Of a stretch of 64,000 nucleotides of DNA, positions 34,890 to 46,854 are shown one piece after another. The stretch covers positions 1,432,239 through 1,496,238 of the forward strand of contig NW_003314296.1 in assembly GCF_000143415.4 (NCBI RefSeq), written 5' to 3'. Below the pieces are notes generated by a model. It saw only the letters and a list, made by a program, of their open reading frames with translations. It was not told the DNA's origin and did not search any database. Origin of the DNA: Selaginella moellendorffii. Its lineage: Eukaryota; Streptophyta; Lycopodiopsida; Selaginellales; Selaginellaceae. Position numbers and translations under genes: made by a program. Within the stretch, counting starts at the first letter, position 1; every line of letters begins with the position of its first letter.

Positions 34890-35250
34890 TAATTAGCCAT
34901 TCAGTAATCACTTATCAACATCCTCAATATATGAAATAATTTTATCCTTCAATGTCCCTATTTTGATTTTTACCAAATTCTTCTTCTTCACATGACAATG
35001 TTTGCTAACACTATTGTTAAATTAAAGTTAAAAAAGCTATCCACTAAATCTCACTATCTAAACTTTCCTCACCATGTAATTATACCTTTGGTTACTAAGC
35101 AAAAGAAATTATTTTTTTCTTTCTACAGATTTATATTTTGGAATGATATTTCAAAATATTATCGCCTAACACAATCTTTGTGGGAACTCCCACCACATTT
35201 AACTGCCAAGATGCCCTAGTTACATAGCTAGAGCAAGGTTTTGAGTAACT
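34890..35250 (-). mobile_element. Strongly decayed fragment of the TGTGAGAC LTR family
   Basis: In reverse orientation this follows the LTR at about 60320-60640: 'ttgctaacactattgtta', 'cactaaatctcacta', 'cctcaccatgtaattatacc', 'ttggttacta' and 'tattttggaatgatat' all have counterparts. Most differences are C-to-T or G-to-A, as expected for methylated, silenced DNA. Ends are not preserved. Confidence 0.6.
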
Positions 35251-36779
35251 ATTAGTCTAAATAATTTGAGTAATTTTGAAGTAAGTAGTGCTATTGGAGC
35301 ATCAACTATTAGATTTTACCTTTATAAAGTTAATATAAGCTTCTTAGATTGGCCCTTTATAAGGCTAAAGATTAAAAAGTAATAAAAATTAATATATAGA
35401 AATATTAAAATAACTGAAGTAAGAGATTTTTGGTTTGCTTAAACAAAAACTAGATGGCACTGGATATACCTAGAATATTCTTAGATACTTTAGGATCTTT
35501 TACCATCTAATTATTGTTATTTATTTAGATTAATTCTGTATTTAAAAATATGCAATAATATTAATCTTGATTTATAAATAATAAACCATGTTTATAATTA
35601 TTGATCATTTGGAATACTCAAAAATACTAAATAAGTATGACATTAATATTAAGTAAACCAAATGTTGCTGCGTGTGATGTGTAGAATTTTTATAAATAGT
35701 AATAATATAAAATGATTATAAAATATCTTAAGAAATTATTTTCTATAAATCTTTAAATAAAAAATACTGTGAGATCCAAATGTATGAGTATAATGCTATA
35801 TACTAATATTATTATAGTGGGATTTTGATAGCTATTAAATTAGTTTCAATCTAAACCACTTAGTCCTATATATAAACTAGGGTTTTTGGGTTAATAAATA
35901 TGCACATTTCTATATTCCATTTCCATATTTCATACACTAACATTGGTGGAGATGAAAAGTAATTTTGATTGTCCCCAAAGAATGTTTGGATTTGGGCTTT
36001 TGGTTTAAATCTTATTTTTACAACACTTAAATCTTACTTTCCTTATAACTTCTTAATTTATTCTCTCTTTTTTTTTTCTTTTTTGTTCATCTTTATGGTA
36101 GAGTAGCAGTTTCTTCCCTCTTTAACTCTGGAGCAAAAGTTTGTGCAATTGTTTGATATTATATGGTTATAGTTGAAAAATTAAATTTAATTGATGGTGG
36201 CATTCAAAGTGTATGGTATAACTCCTGTTACTGTCAATCCTCACATCTGGTTAGAGTTTTTTTATAGGAATCCTAGAGATTAATATAATCACTTTATAAT
36301 GATTGTTACCTATTATTCTTGGAATTTGCATGAGTTTCCCATGTGTCTTTAATGGATAGTGATGTAGTGGTATAATGGTTTGAATGTAACCACTCATGCA
36401 GATTTGAGCATTCTCCAAAATGTCTTCAAGTGCACATTTGAACATACTAACGATTGTGATAATGGCTTTCCAACAATTGCATCATTTTTATTAAGGGCCA
36501 TTTAAGTTAGTGATGCAATTTAGTGTTCACTTCCAAAACTTCTTACTTCATGTAAAGCCAAATATATCAAAGCAGATTAAGTTAAGAATATTATAGCTAA
36601 CATTTCATCAAAATCTTGTGGGACTTGAGTATGCTTTTGCTCCACCCACACTTGACAATACTATTTGACTAGCACAACATTATAAGATATTGCCTCTTTC
36701 ATTTCTCATTATACATCCTTTAGCTCTACTTTTTGTGGAAGATAATCTTGTTTTGATAGAGGTTGATGCTATTGTTGCT
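35251..36779. repeat. AT-rich repeat, probable 5' part of gypsy element
   Basis: The stretch 35430-35640 matches 2990-3260 inverted; 35800-35890 matches 15785-15870 and 18950-19040 inverted; 36290-36420 matches 18440-18620 inverted. Lying just upstream of the pol remnant, 36000-36780 may be decayed gag sequence, but I see no secure gag motif. Confidence 0.45.
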
Positions 36780-39700
36780 CATGTTCAAGGACAAGGGTGA
36801 GAATGTGGTCGTAATTGTGATATTTGTTGTTGAGCATATGACGAGGTTAGCCACATATATTAGCATTGTTAGTATTTTCTAAATTGATGTACTCTATTTC
36901 CTAAGTGAAAGCCTTGGTGTCAATAATGTCTTATTAGTGCTATTGTAATGGAAGGATTTGATATAGAAATTTTTCCCAGAAATGAGGAGTCATAAGGTCA
37001 TTGCATAAATAAGTCAATGACCCCTCCATCCTTCTTTTGGGAGTACTATCAAGGGGTTCACTTAACATCAATTCATCAAGTGTTTATTTTCCAAGTTTGT
37101 TTTTATAATAAAAGGTTTTTTATTATTCTTTCTATATTAGTTTATATAATTAGATTTTATCTTTTCTTGCTCGACTTATTGCCACATATTACTATCTACA
37201 ATTGCATTGTGTGGAAGAGTCTATCTTCATTCTTTATGGCAATAATAGTATATATATATATACGAGGGACAAACAAGTCTAACTATATATGTAGGTGATC
37301 TTGAGCTTAGATTTTAATCATTGCAAGTGGTGCCAAGTCAAGTTTTTAACTTTATCCTTGGTATAGATTAGTTGCATCACAATTATACCAAATATGACAT
37401 TGAAGCTTCTTCCTTTGTCTCATACTTCTTTATAATTCTTCTTTTTTTTTCAATTTTATTCCATTTTATCTCTTCACTTCTATTTTTGTTTCCATCATGT
37501 TTGTCTCCTTATTACTTTCTACTATATTTCCATCTTGCTCCTCTATTCCCTCTTTAAATCATTTGACAATTTTTGTGTTGCAATAGTTGACCAACTTAAG
37601 AAAGAGTATGTTAATTTCTTCAATTTTGACTTGTTATCTAGAGATAAGATTACAATCCATCATCCTATTCCAATTAGGGATATGTAAACAACTAAAAGAA
37701 AAGGATCTATAAATAAAAGTGCACCCCTTTTTTAATCGGTTAAGGGTTTTAAGATATTTGGAGTTGAATAATACTAAGTTGAGTGACCTTCTTAAAAGTC
37801 TAAATTCAAAAGTTTATAAAATGCTCATCCAATCAAGGTTCCTATATAGCATCAATCACTGAAAAAGATTAGAAATTTATGTGTAAATGTCAAGAAGATG
37901 TTGGAAAAGAGTGTTATCTAAAAGTCTTGGAATCCTTAGATGTGTGAAAATCATCTTATGACAAATACTGATAAGAGTATTTGCTTTTGCATTGACTATT
38001 GTCTATTAAACAAAGTGACTATCTTAGATATGTACCCTTTTCCTCATACTGTTAATCTTTTAAATTTTCTAGGGAGAAGTTGTTGGTTCACCAAGTTAGA
38101 TTTTATTTTTAGGTACTAGCAACTGGCAATGACCGAGGAAGATATTCCCAAGACTACTTTTATACACCATTTGGTTTTATATGTTCTTGATGATATTGTT
38201 TGGTTTAAATAATACTCCAACAACTTTCCAATAGATGATTAGATGAGATTTTTTACAATATGTTGGAAGTGATTATTACCTTCATTGATGATGTTTTGAT
38301 CTATTCGGAAGGGATATGAAAAGAACACATTTGTGATGTTTGTAAAGTGTTGGATTGGCTATAAGAAGTTAGTTTAAAGTTGAAGTAATTGAAGTGCGTG
38401 TTTGGGTCTAAAGACACAATTTATCTTGGGTTACTATATTTCTTATGAAAATTTGAAAGTTGATCTTGATAAATTTATGGCAATTTTACACTTCTTTACT
38501 CTATGGTGTGTAAATGATGTGCAACACTTCCTAGGCAAGGTGCAATATCTTGGTTATTTCATTGATCATCTTTCTAATCAAACTATACTATTGCGAGTGT
38601 TGTTGAAATCATCAACATCATCTTTCATTTGACCTGAAGATTTTGAGTAGGTATTTACAGATCTCAAAATGTTGTTAATAACTCTTTCAATTTTGGCATA
38701 TCCTAATTATAAACAACTTTTCATTTTGCACGTGGATGCTTTTAATATCAATCTTGAATGGGTGTTAGCCCAAATTTGTTTAATTAGCATTATTCTATTG
38801 CATGCATTAATTGTACATTACAACCAGTAAAGATGAATTACTCCACAACAGAGAATGAGGGTTTATTAGTAGTTTGGGGTTTCAAAAAGTTTTGTGCATA
38901 TTTGCATGGTTCTCAGATCTAACTAAACGGTGATTATGCTGCAATTACTTTGTTATTGAAGCAAAAGAACTTAGTTGGTCGTACTACTTAGTGGGCTCTG
39001 AAACTTTAGATATATAATTTTGAGTTTGTCTATTGTTCAGGGATTTTTATGACTAATGTTGATGCCCTTTCTTGAACTCTTCTCCCTTATTAACTTTCTT
39101 TTATTGTTCCTAATAAGATTGTTGTTCTAGCATTAATGGATTTTCTGAATAAGGATCTATTTTTATGGCGAGTGTTGTACATAATGTTCAATATTTGTAA
39201 AGTGTGGAGCAAAATTTACTTTATCTTGACAAGGTTTGTGAGGCTTAAAAGGTTAAGTCTTAAATTTAAAAGCTTTATAAAGGTTTAAAAAATTTATATC
39301 ACTTGTTGATGACTTGCAATTTTGGAATTTATATTCTCAATATCACCTTGATGATAACTTTCTTTATTTTATGGGGACTTATATTAATTATTTATGGCTA
39401 GTGATGCCTTTGATATTTATTCTACATTTTCTCCATGCCTATTATGATTCTCTTATTCCATGTGGGCATATAAGACATCAACATATGATTGAAAATTTAC
39501 ACATTTTTTATTGGTTGGAGATAGGACATGATGTTATTGTGAGACATAAATCTCTATGCCCCAAAGTGGAGCCGAAAGAGTGCCATATGGTAATGGTCGA
39601 AATGGAAGTCCAACAAGCATAACATGTTTAAATCAAAAGCTCCAACTTAGAAGATCAAGAGCAAGAGTGGAACTCCGAACAAAGTGCTCAAGGAATGAGT

Positions 39701-41110
39701 ACAAAGCAATCAGTGAATAAGTCTTTAAAAAGGGATATAAGAAGGACTGACATATGGCAAGTGTTGTGATACATGAAAGTATTAGGAACAAGTCTAAAAA
39801 AGAGTTCAAGATGGAGGCCAATATAGACCTAAAATGGACTTAAGATAGAGTCCAATATGGACCCGAGATAGACTCAAGATGGAGTTCAAGATGGACCCGA
39901 GATGAAGTCTAAGATAGATTCAATATAGAGTCCGAGATTAAGTTCTAGATGGAGTTCAAGGTCGAGTCTGAGGTCGAGTTTGAGGTCGAGTCCAAGGTTA
40001 AAATTAAGACCGAGTCCAAGTCCAAGTTTATGATTGAGTCCGAGTCCAAGTCCTAGGGTGAAAGCCCAAAGTAATCATCTCCTAAACCCTAAAGGGTTTG
40101 ATGAGCTCCAAAAGTATAGTAGAGGGAAGACTTCAATGGAGCCAATTTGGCCAAGAAAAGTCAATTTGACCAAGGAAAGTTATACTCACAACTTGGATGA
40201 TGATATAACCACTAAAGAGTCCAAAACTAAAGTGAATATGGACAGATAAGTGAAGTAACATAGTGAAGTATTCAAGAGCCAGCTTTAGCTCCCCCGGGAA
40301 ATCGAATGGTCGATGCTCCCAATCCAAGTGTGGGTGGCATTACTTATTTGGATACCTAATGTGGCTTATCAGAACCTTGCTCTAGCTACGTGGCTAGGGC
40401 ACCCAAAGGCGGAAGGTGGGGAGAGTACTCATAAGGCTTGTGTAGGGCAGTGGTGTTTCAAAATGTTATTCCAAAGCCCTAAATTGTGGAAAGGAAAGAA
40501 GCAATACTCTTATGTAATGACCAAGGATATGGTTATGCTGCAAGGAAGTCTTAAATGTCAATAGGACGTAATGGTTAAACCTCCGAGCCCAGACCCAATG
40601 GTAGTGTTGGCAAACACGACTATGGACGAAGAAGGTTTTAGTGAGGACTAAAAAAGGGATATTGAGGAAGGTTGTTCCCCATGGCTCTAAGTATCCTAAG
40701 GATGCTAAAGTGTGGTTTTATGATGATTGCTTATGGACGGATGCCTTAATCTTTGAGAAACAAGAATATGGCACAAGTGGTCTAGGACTACCAATGAGAC
40801 AAAGGTAAATAGATATAACTTTAGCGTAATGGGTTGATATATCAGTAGTACTTTTGGAATGTCTATTATAAAAAAAAAAAAATTAGACATATAAGAATAT
40901 TCAAACCAAATACAAATGTTGAGTGGTATAGATGCCATTCACTAAGCTAGCAAGTCCCTATGTCGAGAATAAAATTTATGAAGGTTGTGAATGAAACTCT
41001 TTTAAGTGATTAGAGGTGTGGTTAAGTGATTAGAGTAGAATGGAAAAATTATTTATTTATAATTATTTAGTATATATGTAATTGTGTTTAATGCCAAGCC
41101 TTGATTCATT
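36780..41110 (+). mobile_element. Ty3/gypsy retrotransposon pol remnant, interrupted by a solo LTR
   Basis: Reading through many stops and shifts gives the gypsy order. A CxxC/HxxxxC-like zinc-knuckle trace lies near 36810-36880. A protease end (FILGID, then LHHNY) lies near 37340-37400. Reverse transcriptase near 37960-38320 shows CIDYCLLNKVTI, SCWFTKLD and QLAMTEEDIPKTTF, and the YIDDVLIY box survives as FIDDVLIYS-like sequence (about 38283-38306). RNase H lies near 38690-39090 and the integrase zinc-binding segment (GHIRHQHMIENLHIFYW) near 39450-39530. The protease-RT-RNaseH-integrase order defines Ty3/gypsy as opposed to copia. Stop codons in every domain make it dead. The integrase zinc finger resumes after the nested LTR (about 41067-41100, YICNCV and CQA). 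Element LTRs were not found. Confidence 0.75.
39538..41061 (+). mobile_element. Solo LTR (TGTGAGAC family) nested in gypsy integrase
   Basis: This copy begins TGTGAGACATAAATC and ends ATTTATTTATA, aligning base for base with the CACTTACA end of the copy at 61365-62824 apart from C-to-T changes. Flanking 5-mers are GTTAT (39533-39537) and ATTAT (41062-41066), a duplication differing by one G-to-A. It carries the hexamer-like GAGTCC array (about 39786-40060). Confidence 0.8.
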
Positions 41111-41111
41111 T

Positions 41112-42300
41112 TTGAATATTATCATATGTCAATATCTAACTATATTGTTATAAGCATAAATGAAGAAGTTTCCAATATGAGACCAAGCTCAATCAGGCAC
41201 CATTAGTCTTTTTTGTTAGAAATATGCTTTAGATTGGGAGGATTTACAATAGTACATTTTAAAGTAAGCTTTTTTTTCACTAAGATTTCACTTTTTTTCA
41301 TGAATAAAAGTTGACTCTTTTTCTAAATGAATAATAAAAGTGATCTCCAAAGAAGTCTAGAAGCTTGTCATTCATAACTAGTTAATTGAGAATAAAAAAT
41401 GTAAATACAGATTTAGTGTTTGATATTTTTACATTATTAGTTATTTTTATTGAGCATTTTGAATTGGCATTGTCCAGTCAAAAGAAAAGAAGATTGATTT
41501 ACATTAAACACTTTATCTACTTCTATAAGTTTTGTGTAAAATAATCCAGAAAACTAATTTGGGTATAAGTCCATGTATGTGCATGCGTGTATAGAGTTCA
41601 AATCATGTGAGTAGAAGTTTATATGGTTAATGATAGCAAAATATACTTTGATGAATTTACCTAAAGATAGCAAATACATAATAAGAGTAATACTTATTGA
41701 TGGATCAACAATCAAGAAAACTATAAAAGCACATTGGCTTATAATGTCATAATATGATATTATTTTATAAGAACAAAATATTACCATTATGCAAATTTGG
41801 GATTGAAGACTTTTATCATACAATCTATTAGTGTTTTGCAATTTTTTTATTACTACTATACTTTGTATTCCACTCTCAAAATTTTCCCACTTTTCTAGGA
41901 ATTCCAAAATTGTCATTGATGCAACATTACTAAACACACATATTAGAAGATAATTTAATTATACTAATTGATTAAAATACTCAATTTCATGTCTCCAAAG
42001 AAAGGGAGTGAGCATCATAATCTAATATTCTAAAAGTTATTTAACTTATAAATATTCTTTGGAATCAACCAATTGTATACGCAATGATACAATTGGCTAA
42101 TTCTTGAATTTTAACTTTTTAATAAAAATAATATTATCTATAATAAATAAATTAAAGAACATGATGCCTCCTTTGAGATTTGGCGCCCCAACAATTCAAA
42201 ACGTTACCCTCTTCCACAAGTTTTTAAAATTCGCTATTTTAAACAACCTTTTTCCCCGAAAAAACAATTAATGTTATACAATTTTTAATAAAATCCCTTT
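41112..42300. other. AT-rich gene-free stretch
   Basis: AT-rich with several short spurious reading frames and no recognisable protein. It may include the 3' part of the gypsy element, but no LTR end is visible. Confidence 0.4.
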
Positions 42301-42968
42301 TAATGCGTTCACACCGTGGGTAAGTTCACAAAGCTGCTAGAAAAAAGTAGTGTTGTTTTCCATTGGCGCAAGAGGGCGCCATCGCCGTGCTCTCTCTCTC
42401 TCTCTCTCCATCCCCCTGCATTGTGGCCGCCTGCTGCCCTCGTCCCATTCGATCCATCGCCATCGCGGATCCCCGCCTCCATTCCCCGGCCCGGCGAGCT
42501 TCCTCCTCCGCGGCGCTTCTAGGGTTTTAACAGCGGGCGGGCGCTACGCTAGGGTTCCTGGATTTCCCTCGCTCGTCTCGCTCGGCGCCACCGCGCTGCT
42601 CGATTCCACTCCAGGATTCGAGGGTTTTGGGGAATTCGCGACAGCTCGAGGTGGGTTTTTGATGGTTTTGGTTTGTTGCTATCTCTCTAGGGCTTACTTG
42701 CGTCATGGATGTGGTCGTTATTTTACACTCCAGTCACATACCTATATATCATCCATGACACTTTGTCGTTTGGTTTTCTTTGCTTTGTTCTTAGCAGAGG
42801 TCTTACTTTCTCTTTTCTTTTCTCAGGATTTAAGGAAGCTGGGAAGTTCATGGAAACTCTCTGGTGCTCGGGGCTGCTGTTTAGAAGAGCCATTCTAATG
42901 CAGTAAGTTCGCGTAGATAGATCTAGTTTTCTTAGAGGGAGCAGCAGGGAACAGTAAATAGTGGTGGT
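42301..42968 (+). promoter_or_regulatory. Promoter and 5' UTR with intron of J-domain DUF3444 gene
   Basis: GC rises sharply at about 42360. A CT repeat (about 42391-42409) and 'ctagggttt' (about 42520-42528) are typical plant 5' leader signals. A probable 5' UTR intron runs 42651-42836: CTCGAG then gtgggt as donor, and a pyrimidine tract with ttctcag as acceptor. The main coding exon begins at the ATG at 42969. Confidence 0.5.
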
Positions 42969-45452
42969 ATGGAGTGTAACAAAGATGATGCTGTCAAGGC
43001 AGCCGAACTCGCCGAGAAGAAGTATATGCAGCAGGACTTCGTCGCCGCGAGGAAGTTTTGCAACAAGGCCTTGCAGCTCTACCCGAGCCTGGAGCGTGCC
43101 AAGCAGATGCTCGCAGTGGTGGAAGTCCATGCCGCTGCTCATCACTCTCACATCGGGCTCGAGGACTGGTACGCGGTCTTGCAAGTGGATCCCTGTGCGG
43201 ACGAGGCGACCATCAGGAAGCAGTACCGGAAGATGGCACTTATGCTCCATCCGGACAAGAACAGGGTGGTCGGAGCGGAGCCGGCTTTCAAGATTATCAA
43301 CGAGGCCTGGATGGTTCTCTCGGACAAGAACAAGAAGATCATGTATGACGTGAAGAGGAGCTCTCGAATAAAGAAGCCGGAGAATGGAAGATATGCTACT
43401 GAACAGCCTTCTTGCTCAACTCAGCCAGAGGCTCCTGCGACGACTGCTCCTGCAACTACTCCAGATCCTCCCCCGTCGCCGCCACCGCCTCCTCCGCCTC
43501 CTAGTGCGAATACCCAGCAAACTTTTTGGACGCAGTGCCCGAACTGCAAGATTCAGTACCAGTACTACAGGAAGTTTGAGAACTATCAGCTGCTTTGTCA
43601 CCGCTGCCAAACGGGGTTCATCGCCACTGATATCGGAACTCCTCCGGTGGAAACGTCGACGTGGCCTGCGAAGGCAGCGAAGAAGAAGACCACCAATGGG
43701 GCCAATGGAGTTAACGGAGAGAGCAGTGCTTTCCAGCAGATGCAGCAAAGGGCCAGGGAGCGAGAGGAAAAGAGGCGAGAGGAGGAGAGGAAGAAGGCGG
43801 AGAGGGAGAGGGAGCGAGAAGAGAAGAGGAGGCTCAAGGAGGCGTTGAAGAAGGCTAAAGAGGAGGACCGGCGAAGAGAGTTGCTCGAGAAGCAGCTGAC
43901 GAAGCTGAGGGAGAAAGAGGAGAAAGAGGCGAGGAAGAAGAATATGGAGGCCCTTAGAAAGAAACTTAAGAAGAGTAGGGTGGAGGAAGAGGACGATGAT
44001 GACGACGATGACGACGAAGATGAGGAAAGTGACGAGGCTAGAAACGCTGAGGAGAGTGTACCTCCTGAGATCCTGAGGTTCGGCTTGCGGAGATCTAACA
44101 GAGCCAGGAAGAATGTCACGTATAGAGACGACGACTATGATGACGAAGATGGTGACGGGCACCCGAGTAAGAGAGCCAGGATGGAGGAGGCGAAGCTCTC
44201 TCCGGACCAAGTACTGCTCCGGCAGGAGCTGGCCGTAAAAGGAAGGCAACACGTTTTGGAAGCGCTGAGAGTGATCAGGGAGGTCGCAGTTAAGAGCAGC
44301 TTAGCACCAGAAAGTGCGAAGGCAACCTCAAAAGCAGTGGAGCCTTGTGTGGTGCCACAAAGCATCCCTTCTACGGAGAGTATACCGACGAAGAAACCTC
44401 CCGAGAATGCAAATGTTGCCGCCAAGACTTCGCCACATCTCCGGCCGTGCGAAAAATCCGAGAACAACGTCTCAGTTACCGAGAGCGTCTTGCCAGCGAA
44501 GGACTCCACGAGCAGTAAGAAGAACTTACTGCCGAAACAAGCTGAGCCCTGCGCTGCCGGAAGCAATCCAAGCTTGCAAGTAAAAGTCTCGACCGAGGAG
44601 GACAAGAAACGAGTCCAAGAGCGGCAACTCCAGGAAGAACCACGGCAGATAAATCCGGAGCTACAGCAGCAGCAGCACGAGGACGCGCACCGAACTCCAG
44701 CAAAGACGATGGAGGCACAGGAACCGGACTTGGAGCCGGCATCCCCCGAGGACGACAACGTCGAGGAGGAATCTCACTTCCTCGTCCCGGACCCCGACTT
44801 CTACAACTTCGACACGGACAGGAAGGAGAGCTACGTCCGCGAGGGACAAGTGTGGGCTCTGTACGACGACACGGACGGCATGCCGCGCTTCTACTGCGAG
44901 ATCAAGCAGCTGGTCTCGCTCAACCCGTTCAAAGTCCGGCTGCGCTGGCTGGAGCGCTACGTGATCTCGGACGAGGCGGACGAGTGGGAGGCGGCCGGGT
45001 TCACGGTGACTTGCGGCCAGTTCAAGTGCAAGAGGAAGACCGAGACGGAGGCTCACTTCAACAAGTTCTCGCACCTGATGCAAGTGGACAGGATTCATGC
45101 CAACGTCGTGAGCGTGTATCCAAAGCAGGGAGAGATCTGGGCCGTGTACAAGGATTGGAGCTTGAAGCTTCGGCCGGACAAAGTTTCGTATGAGATGGTG
45201 GAGGTGGTGAGCTCGTATGTGGAGGCGGCGGGGTTGACGGCGGTGTCGCTGATCAAGGTGGAGGGATACAAGACCATCTTTGCCAGAGGGGCCGGGAGCT
45301 TGCGGAGCTTTCGCAGCAAGGACTTGCTGAGGTTCTCGCACAAGGTGCCGGCGCACTGGATGATCGGGACTGAGAAGCTCAATGCTCCGCACAGCTGCTG
45401 GGAGCTCGACACTGCCGCGACGCCATCGCATTTGATCTTCGTTAACAGATGA
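42969..45452 (+). CDS. Large J-domain protein with DUF3444
   Basis: This is a single coding exon of 827 residues. An N-terminal helical repeat (MECNKDDAVKAAELAEKK, LERAKQMLAVVEVHAAA) precedes a J domain at about 66-127 with HPDKN at 94-98. A zinc-ribbon-like segment follows at about 185-215 (CPNC, CHRC). A proline run, a long Arg/Glu/Lys coiled region (about 255-345) and an acidic run (EEEDDDDDDDDEDEE) fill the middle. The last 230 residues are DUF3444: DPDFYNFDTDRKE, GQVWALYDDTDGMPRFYCEI, GEIWAVYKDW, FSHKVPAHW. DUF3444 J-proteins are a land-plant group, some nuclear; the partner Hsp70 and the target of DUF3444 are not defined by sequence. The N-terminus is closely related to the two minus-strand genes downstream, so this is one tandem family. 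Confidence 0.92.
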   Translation: MECNKDDAVKAAELAEKKYMQQDFVAARKFCNKALQLYPSLERAKQMLAVVEVHAAAHHSHIGLEDWYAVLQVDPCADEATIRKQYRKMALMLHPDKNRVVGAEPAFKIINEAWMVLSDKNKKIMYDVKRSSRIKKPENGRYATEQPSCSTQPEAPATTAPATTPDPPPSPPPPPPPPSANTQQTFWTQCPNCKIQYQYYRKFENYQLLCHRCQTGFIATDIGTPPVETSTWPAKAAKKKTTNGANGVNGESSAFQQMQQRAREREEKRREEERKKAEREREREEKRRLKEALKKAKEEDRRRELLEKQLTKLREKEEKEARKKNMEALRKKLKKSRVEEEDDDDDDDDEDEESDEARNAEESVPPEILRFGLRRSNRARKNVTYRDDDYDDEDGDGHPSKRARMEEAKLSPDQVLLRQELAVKGRQHVLEALRVIREVAVKSSLAPESAKATSKAVEPCVVPQSIPSTESIPTKKPPENANVAAKTSPHLRPCEKSENNVSVTESVLPAKDSTSSKKNLLPKQAEPCAAGSNPSLQVKVSTEEDKKRVQERQLQEEPRQINPELQQQQHEDAHRTPAKTMEAQEPDLEPASPEDDNVEEESHFLVPDPDFYNFDTDRKESYVREGQVWALYDDTDGMPRFYCEIKQLVSLNPFKVRLRWLERYVISDEADEWEAAGFTVTCGQFKCKRKTETEAHFNKFSHLMQVDRIHANVVSVYPKQGEIWAVYKDWSLKLRPDKVSYEMVEVVSSYVEAAGLTAVSLIKVEGYKTIFARGAGSLRSFRSKDLLRFSHKVPAHWMIGTEKLNAPHSCWELDTAATPSHLIFVNR

Positions 45453-45871
45453 TAGAGGAGTGGATCTCTTGGAGGAGGAGGGGGACGAGAGGAGGTTCTT
45501 TGCAACACTGTTTTTCTTTTACGTTTCTAAGTTACAGGATTCTATTCCGCAGGGAGTTAAGGCAATTTTCAAGCGCTCGAGTGGTAAGCAGCAGTGGGAA
45601 ATTTTTTTCTTTCTCATGGATGGATTTTCGTGCTCTTTTCTTCTCAGATGTTATACATTAGCAGCAAGCCTTCAGGAAAACTCTTCAAGGTCTTGGAGGA
45701 GGCCGTATTTATGTCAGTGGGACGACACACTAAACAAAGAAATTTTTTGGCTTAGAAAGCATTTCACTGATTTAAGCCGAGTATGACATCCTTCCTATCA
45801 CTCCTATCATTTTTTCTTGTAACCATGCAATAATAGAATGTAACCAAAGCTTATATGCACACTACCTTTTG
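45453..45871. other. 3' UTR and spacer between J-domain paralogs
   Basis: Mixed-composition sequence after the DUF3444 stop, holding the convergent 3' ends of this gene and the broken paralog. No coding features are seen. Confidence 0.5.
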
Positions 45872-46854
45872 CTATAGAATGAACGCTAGCAAGCCGCTGC
45901 CTAGCAGCACCACGATCACCGCCACCAAGCTTAGATACAGCTTTCCATAGACTTGGCCTTTGCTTCTTCTCATGCTTAAATCCTTGCCTTTCCTCCTCTT
46001 GATTTCTCCTGGTTTTCCTCGGTTCCTTCCTCTTGCTTAATCCTGGGTTCTCTCCTTCTTTCTCCCCCCTATCTTGCTTAATCCTGGCTTCTCTCTTTTC
46101 CATATTTCTTCTCACTTCCTCAACCCTGGCTTCTTTCCTCCCAACTCCTCCTGGCTTCTCTTCCTCTCTCTCCATCTCCTCATCGTTTCTGCCCACCACT
46201 CCGCCGCCACCTCCTTCCTCTTCCTGCTCTGGAAGCCCATGGAAGGTGGTAAAGATCCACCCCGAGAAACGTCCACTGGCAGCGGAAACAGAGCAGGATA
46301 GTGTTCTCGAGCGTCCTATTGCACCACCACTGCATCTTGCAGAATGGGCACTGCGTCACGAAAGTTGGAGTGGCGTAAGGTGGTGGCGGTGGCGGCGGTG
46401 GCGGAGGAGGACGAGGAGGAGGACTCACACCGCTAGAAGTAAAAGGGAGTGAGCTCCTGATGCTGTCATAGATCATCTTCTTGTTCTTGTCCGAGAGAAG
46501 CGTCCAGGCCTCGTTGACGAGCTTGAAAGCCTCCTCCGCTCCGTTCATCCTGTTCTTGTCCGGGTGGAGCACCAGTGCCATCTTCTTGTACTGCGTCCGT
46601 ATGGTGGCATCGTCGGCGCGGGGATCCAGTCGCAAGATCGCGTACCAGTCGTGATCACCAATCCCGACCTGGGCCAAGAGAAGAGAATGGTGACGAGCCT
46701 CGGCGGCAGCGTGGACTTCCACCACCGCTAGCATCTGCTTGCCACGCTCTAGGCCGGGGTCGAGTTGCAAGGCCTTGACACATAACCTTCTTGCCGCTGG
46801 TATGTCATGGAACATAAACAACTTCTCCGCAAGCTCTACTGCCTTGACAGCCAT
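45872..46854 (-). pseudogene. Broken paralog of tail-anchored J-domain protein
   Basis: The first frame (46854-46180) gives a 224-residue J-domain protein: VKAVELAEKLFMFHD, ILRLDPRADDATIRTQYKKMALVLHPDKNRMNGAEEAFKLVNEAW, a polyproline run and CPFCKMQWW. Compared with the intact neighbour at 47284-48519 it lacks the first eight residues (MECLNKDD). It shifts frame near 46235 into the Glu/Arg coiled region (REEEKPGGVGRKEARVEEV) and shifts again before a hydrophobic tail, SLVAVIVVLLGSGLLAFIL, that ends at 45872 in the third frame. The tail matches LVAVIVVLL of the neighbour. Two frame breaks indicate a pseudogene, although the first frame alone could still make a soluble J protein. Confidence 0.75.

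Noticed and set aside
43416-44758. Long minus-strand open frames opposite the DUF3444 J-domain gene
   Set aside because: They mirror GC-rich, acidic and Lys-rich codons of the real gene (poly-Ser and poly-Leu shadows) and show no domain.
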